Notes under the pieces: generated by a model
Databases searched by the model: none
What the model saw: only the letters and a program-made list of their open reading frames with translations
What the model was told of the DNA's origin: nothing
Assembly (NCBI GenBank): GCA_031841125.1
Contig: CM063106.1
Span: 1,984,001 to 2,048,000, forward strand
From: Acanthococcus lagerstroemiae
Lineage: Eukaryota > Arthropoda > Insecta > Hemiptera > Eriococcidae
DNA length: 64,000 nt
Direction of reading: 5' to 3'
Translations under genes and position numbers: made by a program
Shown here: in pieces, positions 56,368 through 64,000 of the stretch
How positions within the stretch are numbered: the stretch's first letter is position 1
Layout: each line of letters opens with the position of its first letter

Positions 56368-59300
56368 ATGAAGATTTTAATTTTGTTTTTGGGCTACGTA
56401 GCCATCGCATCCGCTAAACAATATGCGGTTTTGGTCGCTACAACTAACTCGTGGTTTTATTATAGACACCAGGTTTGTGCATGGTTAATTTATTTTGACC
56501 CAATATTTCACTCAGTTTCACGAATATCTTACTAATGGTGGTATATGAAGGAACAGATGGCAGGTCCAAAAGCTAACTATGACTTTACGGAGATTTTAAA
56601 AGTGCAGTCTCGTGACTTCTACTGAAACTAACAAATGAAAATCTTGTACTTAATAAATTCACAGTCACAACATAAGTTGCTAATGTAGGTACCGAGTTAA
56701 TAGCACCCAATACTGAAATGGAGGCCGCAAACTTTTCTTGAATTAAGATCCACTCTTATGGAAAAGCAACCTAACATATAAGCCTTCTCTAACTTGCTAA
56801 CAGATCATCTTTCCACAAGTAGGTAAGCTATTAGGAATACCTAATCTACATAAAAAGTGTAACTTCCAAGGGACTACCGGGCAGTTTCTTCTCCTGTAAA
56901 ATTCGAGTTACACCTATCACCAAGGGACCTAAGTGGAACAGTACGATCCTAATTAATTTGTACTTAGCTCATAGCTGACTGATTAGTAATAAGCTGAAGG
57001 CGGAGTTTGCCTCTGATATTTGGATTTCCTGAATTCAGTTGGCAATCTCTGTTTTCCTACTTCTCAACCCCTGGTAGAACCTGTTGTTTCTGCAATTGCC
57101 TGCGTATGTAGTGCGTGTTAAGAAGTTAAAACTCTTGGTAAATTGATGAATAATTTCATCTGCATTCGTTATTTTTGTACAGGCTACGTTGTGCCATGCC
57201 TACCAAACATTAATTGCTAATGGAATTCCGAAGGAAAACATCATTACTATGTTTTACGATGACATCGCCGACAATCCTAGGTGAGAACATGTGCTCGATG
57301 GTTCATGTATTTTTATTAGTGTGCACTTTCCGGCTTCTGCAAGCCATGTGGCTCTTCAGTTGCGTATAATAGAAGAGATCACATTTAATAACTATACCTA
57401 CCTACTTAATACAATATTAACAACGGTGCCTATGTCGTATCTATAAGTTTACTATTATGATTCTTCGATTCTTGGCTTGTTTTGGCAATTTCAAATAACT
57501 AAGATCCAATCCTATTTTGAAACATTTTATATAGATATGTAGTTCTTTGGTTTTTTGTTCTTCTTTTACTGAATTGAAAAATGAATAATGTGTGAACTGT
57601 AAAGACTTTATTTATAGATAAATGATTCAAGAAACCAGGGTTGTAAAGCCGATGAATTGTGGTTTCAACTGGTACCCCGATGCGCAATCAGTTACCCTTT
57701 CGTTACCCGCGGAAGAGTTACCCATTTGCAACCCTCGGGTACCCTCCGATTACTCAGAAACGCGTCAGTTACCCTTGGTTCCCTTTTAGTTACTCGGGTA
57801 ACTGGTGGGATTTTGCGCATCGGGACCTTCGGCTTCGGGCAACATTTCTTCGTATAATTACGACTTTGGCTTCGGCGAAAATTTAATTCTTTTGGCTTCA
57901 TAACCCCCTTTCTCACTTCCATGTCATTCATGTGTTAATTTTTTACCATCGCCGCGATCCGAAGTCAAATGTATTTAGTGATAGACAGGTGATTGGTAGT
58001 ACTTTTCAGGAAAGTGTGGATAGAAAAGTATAGTTTTTAGTTTTTCAAACCTAAATGTGATACATTAGTTCACATCCTCAAATTGCATTGATTACATTGT
58101 AGCATTCTGTCTTGTGTTGAGCTATACATTCTGAATGCAGTTATTTAGGACCTGACTTATAATTCATCAATTCATCTCATTAATTAGTTAGGTACTTTGT
58201 TATACCTTGGAGGATTTCGTATACGTTTTATTTTCAAGTTGCACCAGGTTAAACTAGTTGAACTAGGTGGAAAATCTAAATTAAAAAAAAAATCAGTGTT
58301 GTAAAACTTATCGGTACTTTTATTGAATGTATATGTTTCAGTTTTCCTAGTGGGAAGGGTGGGGGCGTTCCTGGGTTCCTTATTCAGAAGTTCTGTATTT
58401 GCACAAGATGAGAAAGTGAATAATCGCCGGCCCTGTCTTCCCATAATTTGAAAGTCCTCAAAATTTCATAGTTTTTACGCATTTGTTAAAAGAAAAGTGT
58501 TGTGTGATACATGGGCAAAAAAAAATTTGTCCTCGTGTGATTTCTCGCGTTGCTAAGTCAAACGTAAACTCGTTTACAAAAATCCCTTTTTTCGCATTTG
58601 TATCACGGTATTCTATCACATATTAGGAAAACACTGCACGGAAAAGTAAAATTATTACGGAAAATAAACTTGTCGCACGGTTTCTCATTACAGTGAACAA
58701 AAACTGCTCAAATCGCTTTCTTTTTGGCATAGGTATTAAAAAGAAAAAAAAATATTGTGTCACATGTGCGGAATTGTTTTTTAGTCCTTGTATTAAAATA
58801 TAGCCTATACTACAGCACTAGGTACCGATAAATTTTTCCACTACCTTACGGCTTACTTATAAAATATTTATAATTTTCATCTGAACTTCGAGGAGAGTGC
58901 ATATTATTTGGCCTATTGATTGCATGAAGAGTGAGTAGGGAGTGGTATTATAGTAAATTGTTAGACGTCGATATTTTATTTACAATAAACGAAAACGTTC
59001 GCTATTTAATATGTTTTTGTTCGATGCAGGAATCCAGAAAAAGGCGTAATTCGTAACCATCCCACTGGGCCAAATGTGTACGCTGGTATTAAGAAAGACT
59101 ACACCGGATCTGTATGTTCTAAATCATTTTACTTACATTAGGTAGTGATCTAGTCTTGAAAAGCAGTCAACGCTGTAGATAAATGAAGAAAAAGCAAACC
59201 TGTGGGTGTAGGTTCTGAAAATAGAAGAAAGAAAAAAACTGATATTATTTTAAAGAAAAATGGAGAGTTGGAGACTTAGTATATGGGAGCAGGCGGAACA

Positions 59301-62300
59301 TGATAAAGATGGATAGTTTTCTTAAAGCATATACACCTATCCCAGAGTACCGAAGATTCTATGCATGCTTGGGAGCAGATGGAGACTACTTTTGTGACTC
59401 CAACCCATATTGCTCTGTAATTATAACTGATTTCACCTAAGAAATCTTTGATGAATTTCGTGCGCTCCTGGGTCGGATTCTATTTTATTAGCATTTTTCC
59501 TGGGACTAGTAAATCGGAATTTAATCGACTTTTCTTTTGAAAAGTTTATTTATTTTTATAGGCTCTTGGTTAGCTTTAATGAGGCTAGTTAATGCTTTAG
59601 TCGATAGTTGGATTATGTAAGAAAAAAATAAATACCTAGGTAGCTTACCTTATTGCTTATTTTCATAAATTCAATCGCGCATTCTTTCAGAAAGTATCCG
59701 CGAGCACTCTTCTCGCTGTTTTAAGTGGAGACAGTGCTAAGGCAGGTGGACCAGTACTAAAAAGGTGAGTTAAGTAAGCGTGATCTCATTCTTGCATATT
59801 TTATGTTATTATATGTATGAATAGCTTCAGATCAGATTTCTGCGTTACTTTTGGCTTGAATCGGATCCGAGCTAAAATTGGTGGGCTAGCCCACATTAAT
59901 GACAAATATAGTTCGTCGGGTGCCTTTCTTAAGAAGAAGAAGGGGGGGGGGGAACTGTTGCAATTCGAGGACATTGTCTCCGTAGAAATTTTAGTCTCTG
60001 AGTATTTCCGCTTCGGCGAGACTCAAGAGAATAGATAAGAAGGTAGAGGAACTACTCGAATTAGGCAGTTTGTTTAGAAACTATGAGAAGCTATTAATTA
60101 CATATTTTCATTTTGTCGTGTTCCTACTAATTAGAAGAAAGAAAACACAAACAAATTATTTTTGAACGCTCTTGTTATTGCACAAAAGCCTCCTTCCCCC
60201 TATTTCGCTAGGTATTATAAAATTTAGAAATGTTAGTATTATTTCAGCCAGTGAACTTCCATATGTCATAAAAATAACATTATTTTTTGTTCACCTCTAT
60301 ATTCTTAGAAAATCGAGAATGCGACAGCCTTATATTTATCTACTATAGCGGGTTGATAACCTCTCCCTTCTGCAAAACCTTTGCCATGTCGTATTCAAAC
60401 AATTCCTGTTTCTCTACATACGATTGATAGGAATTAAGGAAAAGAAAAACGCTTTTAATAGGTATCTAATAGTTACTTCACATTGTTCAAGATTTCAACA
60501 CACTTATTGATATCTACGTGTTTTATATCATTTACATACCAAAAGATAAGCTAAATTTATCGAATGAACACCACTTATTGGTTTGGAAACCGAAAGTGAA
60601 TGAATAGAATTGAAACGCACGATAAAAAGCGATTTTCAAGTACCTATATGCGTCACTTTGGTTGGAAATTAATTTTTTCAGAAAAATTATCAATTTTTTT
60701 CAAGTACATATAGAACTTAACATTGCTTACTCAGTACTAAGAGAACCTGTGTAGGTTTGTTTCCGATATCGCATAATCTTTCTCAAATGAAATATTTCGT
60801 CACGTTGGTACTTCTACTAGGTACTCTTGAAAAATCATTGTAAACAAGTTTACAAAGAATTCCCAGTAGGTACTGTTTTCTTTATCATCCGCATAGCGTA
60901 GCGTAACCTTCTTAAGAGTTCGCGTAGCTACAGACTGGACACCGAATTTTGAACTGAGAGTTGCAACAGTAGTACATGCACGTTAACAAAAATATTCTTT
61001 TGTGTGGTTATGTGTATGTACTGGATTTTCTGGAAATCGATTTTATAACGACGTAAATGAGAACTCTTTTTTTCATTGTTAAAACTAATATATCGCTTTA
61101 ACCAATTGCTTTTATAAGCGGAAAAGCCGACTTGGTATACAGAGGGGAGGGCTGCTCATGAAGCGCTGACAAGTATTAAAAAAATGCTAAAAATTTATTT
61201 GCTAGTACGTATACGAACCCATCAATTAACTCATTCGCCGCCGTGCTCGTTAACGCAATAATGACACCAACACCGACTTGATGGATTCCGCTTAACTAAT
61301 TTAAATCGGTTTATGTTTTTAGTTTATTTATTTATTTTTGTGTGTGGGTGTGTGTATGTGCGTGTGGGGGGGGGCTTCTATTCGAACATTAGACATTAGA
61401 ATCAGGTGTTGAAAGCAAAGTTGGTCGTTTCAAGCAGTACTGTCATAAGCTCATCGATTTCTACTGTAATGCGCTTATTTACCTACTCGTGTTTAACTTA
61501 TTTACCACGTATTCCAACACTCATGCGTAAATATATGTACTTTTCACAGCATATATAGTAAGTAGTTAGAAGTCGATTATAGCGATGCCGCTTACAAAGA
61601 AACATAATAGGTATAGGCATTGTTTTTAAAGATGCAATTTTGAAAGAAAACTTCTTCGTGGAGGTAAAAACGGTGACATGAGGAGATGTAGTGATATAGC
61701 GATATAGGTCATATTACATTGATATGTAAGTATAAGCACCTAAATTAAGCATGTTGTACTAAATACTTACATTAGCGATGTTTGTTATTCAGTGGTCCTA
61801 AAGACAATGTCTTCTTATACATTGTCGGTCTGGGAGCCTCTCAAGCTTTAACTTTCCCAACTGGTCCCGCTCTGAGCAATAAGGATTTCGTAGATGCCTT
61901 GAAGAAATTACGATCCAACAAGAAAGCTAAAAAGGTAAGGTCAAATATTGCGTAAGCTCAAACTTAGTTAGGCGCTGATATTTTTAATCAAAATCAAAGT
62001 TACAACTGGAATACAATATGATGAGGGAAGAATAATTTCTCGATAGGAGGCATATAATTCTTTCAAAAGTTGCGAAAACAGAACGAAAAAGGAGTAAATA
62101 TGAGAGAAAAATATATTTTCAGTTTCGAAACGATTGAGGCAGAGTGAAGCTAGAAAAATAAGTTTGATATTACGTCGATATTTCTAAATTTTATAGTAAA
62201 AGTCGACAGACTTATAGGTATAAGTATATAAGCGTCAAGTACAGGTGTGGCATAGACATTGCACCAAACTTCAGGACAATGTCGCCAAAGTGAATCTGAA

Positions 62301-63802
62301 TTGCTACACCTGATTATATCTCAAAAAGTTGATAAAAGTGAATGAAAATTCTGTAAAAGCCCATTTCCATGACTTCCCGTATTCACCCATCATTTGTTTA
62401 CCTTTGTCAGGTGTTCGTAAACCTTGAAACGACGAAAGCATCCACCATGGTCGAGGGTCTGTTACCCAGAAAGGACAACAGTAAGATATGGAACTAATTT
62501 TCTTACCGGTCTTACAAAGGCCATTATTTTTTATATTATCGGTAGATAAATGAGCCTAAAATTAATATAGGTACTAATAAGTTTTACGCGTGGATTTTTG
62601 TTTAAGTCCTTGTCAGTACGGCAACGTTTTCGTTTGAGTACCCGTGGGCAGTTTTCTGCGATAAGAAGTTGAAGATATGCTACGGTAGTCTGTACGGTGT
62701 TACTTGGACTTACTTCAGTGATAGAGTAAGTACCTAACAAAACCCTGAAGCAAGCTTCCTTACACGTGGGCGAATTTACCTACTGGCAAATAAAAATAAA
62801 AATACTAGATACCTGAAACAAGTTGATTTAAAAAGAGGTGCAGATTTTGACCTTCCTCTAGCTATAAATCCAGGTAGGATAGGTTCCTATGGGTAAATAA
62901 GTACACGTATACAACTTTTTGGATTACGTACACACTGTAATTACAAGTATCGAGTAGTCGTGTGGCCCAGAAATAATCCTGAATAAAATAGAAAATATTA
63001 ATTTGATGGGTAAGTATTGTTGTACCAAGTTAGACTTCGTACCTAACATTTTCAAAATAATGAGAAAAAAAAGTCATGTGAAACTATTTCTGAAGTAGAG
63101 GCCCTAGGACACAATTATTAGGTGAAATTTAGAAAACTAAAGAGGAGATAGTTTGGACTAACCAGTAACCGGACTGAAACAGTGGAGACGGAGTAGAGGA
63201 GAAATAATATACCAAAACGGGAAAAATATAAAAGAAATTACGGGATATTTTTAATACAAGCACGCAAGCTGATGATAGGTAGTTCATAAAACGATATTTT
63301 TGTAATTTACTGACTCCTTTTATCTACCCATATTCATAGGGAGGTACCTATATTGAACTCGGAGATTAAAAACTATCTTGATTCTATATTCTACGAATAC
63401 CTACCTAAATTCTTTTAGGCCATGTTGGCCATCCGATGTTTTGACACTCGTAAAAATTTTGCGTACTTCTGTTTACAGCTTCGGTCGAAGAAATTTGGTG
63501 CCAGAGCAACCATTTTTGATCAATATAATTTCGTTCGTACGTGGAACGTCCTAACTCAAGTTCAGTTATACGGTCATATAGAAATGGGACGTTTCAAACT
63601 GAAAGAATTTCTCGGCTACAAACAAGATAAGAAGAAATTGGCTCAATCTAGTATTGTTAGTGAATTGGCAGAAGCTGCTCTCGATAATCTGGAATCCGAT
63701 TTGGATCGCCACCCGGAACATGCTGAACAGTATGAAGCCCTTGAAAACTTCTTCAGTTCAATGAAAGAAAAGGTTGTCGGTGATTCGAGTATGTTAGGCG
63801 AT
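56368..63802 (+). CDS. Legumain-like protein (peptidase C13 fold), catalytic residues lost; 3' part beyond window
   Basis: Eight phase-consistent exons: 56368-56472, 57183-57280, 59030-59111, 59691-59764, 61793-61934, 62411-62480, 62607-62725 and 63479-63802, then donor GTAAGA; the next exon is outside the window. About 338 residues are covered. A signal peptide ([16 protein letters not shown]) precedes the legumain domain: [107 protein letters not shown]. In active legumain the block DHG(S/A)TG holds the catalytic His and EACESGSM the catalytic Cys; here they read GLGASQ and ETTKASTM, so His is Leu and Cys is Thr. The Asn and the YRHQ segment are kept. Frame and splice sites are intact. The last exon is the linker and start of the C-terminal prodomain. 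Legumains are lysosomal or secreted Asn-specific endopeptidases; this one should be proteolytically dead and may bind substrate, act as a decoy or have another role. Confidence 0.85.
57674..57826. repeat. GTTACCC-rich inverted-repeat element, copy 2 (in legumain-like intron 2)
   Basis: The outer arms read TACCCCGATGCGCAATCAGT on the left and ATTTTGCGCATCGGGA on the right. The interior has TTACCC and GGTAAC words as in the element at 35878. Its arms and centre are shorter than copy 1. Confidence 0.6.
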
Positions 63803-63859
63803 GTAAGAACTTCATTCTATTTTTCATATTTTCTAGATCTGCATTCAGTATAACTAGGG

Positions 63860-64000
63860 CAAGTTCGTCAATGTATTTGCATATTTTTCATATTGATTAT
63901 TTTTGCGCATACCCATATTAGCTTTATGATTCATGAAATCCCAAGTAGAATGAGCCCAACTTGGTAGCGCATATTTCTGCATATTATTTGAGAAACTATG
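63860..64000. repeat. GCATATTTT-type motif cluster at the right edge
   Basis: TTGCATATTTTTCATATTG, GCGCATATTTCTGCATATTA and related words cluster at the end of the window, like the subterminal zones at 19064 and 23880. An element of that family may begin here and continue beyond the window. Confidence 0.35.

Overview
This is nuclear DNA of an arthropod, most likely an insect. It is AT-rich and intron-rich, with GT-AG introns from 74 bp to over 12 kb, and is crowded with DNA transposons (hAT, piggyBac, Tigger/pogo, MULE), Helitrons and 5'-truncated non-LTR retrotransposons. A sap-feeding hemipteran such as a scale insect or mealybug is my guess from the style of the repeat proteins; this is not proven by the sequence. 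No bacterial, plasmid, CRISPR or tRNA/rRNA features were seen.

Six host protein genes can be read. From left to right: (1) 6738-7228 (+), the last two exons of a DCST1/2-like (DC-STAMP domain) membrane protein with a C-terminal cysteine-rich RING-like module; its upstream exons were not found. (2) 10578-17427 (-), a complete 12-exon WDR76/CMR1-type WD40 protein whose introns carry several transposon remnants. (3) 24499-25763 (+), EXOSC6/MTR3, a ring subunit of the RNA exosome (4 exons). (4) 25938-26195 (-), SF3B5, a single-exon splicing factor, tail to tail with EXOSC6. (5) 31877-48149 (+), an APMAP/strictosidine-synthase-like six-bladed propeller protein (8 exons) whose first coding exon appears to hold only the start codon, ahead of a 12.6-kb intron. 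(6) 56368 to beyond 63802 (+), a legumain (C13 peptidase) homologue running off the right edge. Its catalytic His and Cys are replaced by Leu and Thr while the reading frame and splice sites stay intact, which suggests a secreted pseudoenzyme. This is the most interesting item in the window.

The rest is a transposon graveyard with readable stratigraphy. A 4.9-kb hAT-like element (19064-24005) with an imperfect 8-bp target duplication contains a three-exon piggyBac transposase gene with one frameshift and a Tigger/pogo DNA-binding remnant. A second hAT-like element (27269-29709) carries two identical-length 483-bp nonautonomous elements, each with a perfect 8-bp target duplication. A Helitron sits inside a hAT-like element (3107-4021), and a longer Helitron lies at 41050-42757. 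Three near-palindromic 172-176 bp elements of one family each sit within about 550 bp upstream of a gene start (WDR76, SF3B5, APMAP). Three 5'-truncated copies of one R1/I-like retrotransposon have 11-18 bp target duplications.

The host genes are unrelated housekeeping or secretory-pathway functions and do not form a pathway. Gene names rest on recognition of conserved family motifs in the translated exons; exon borders come from splice consensus plus phase agreement and have no transcript support here.
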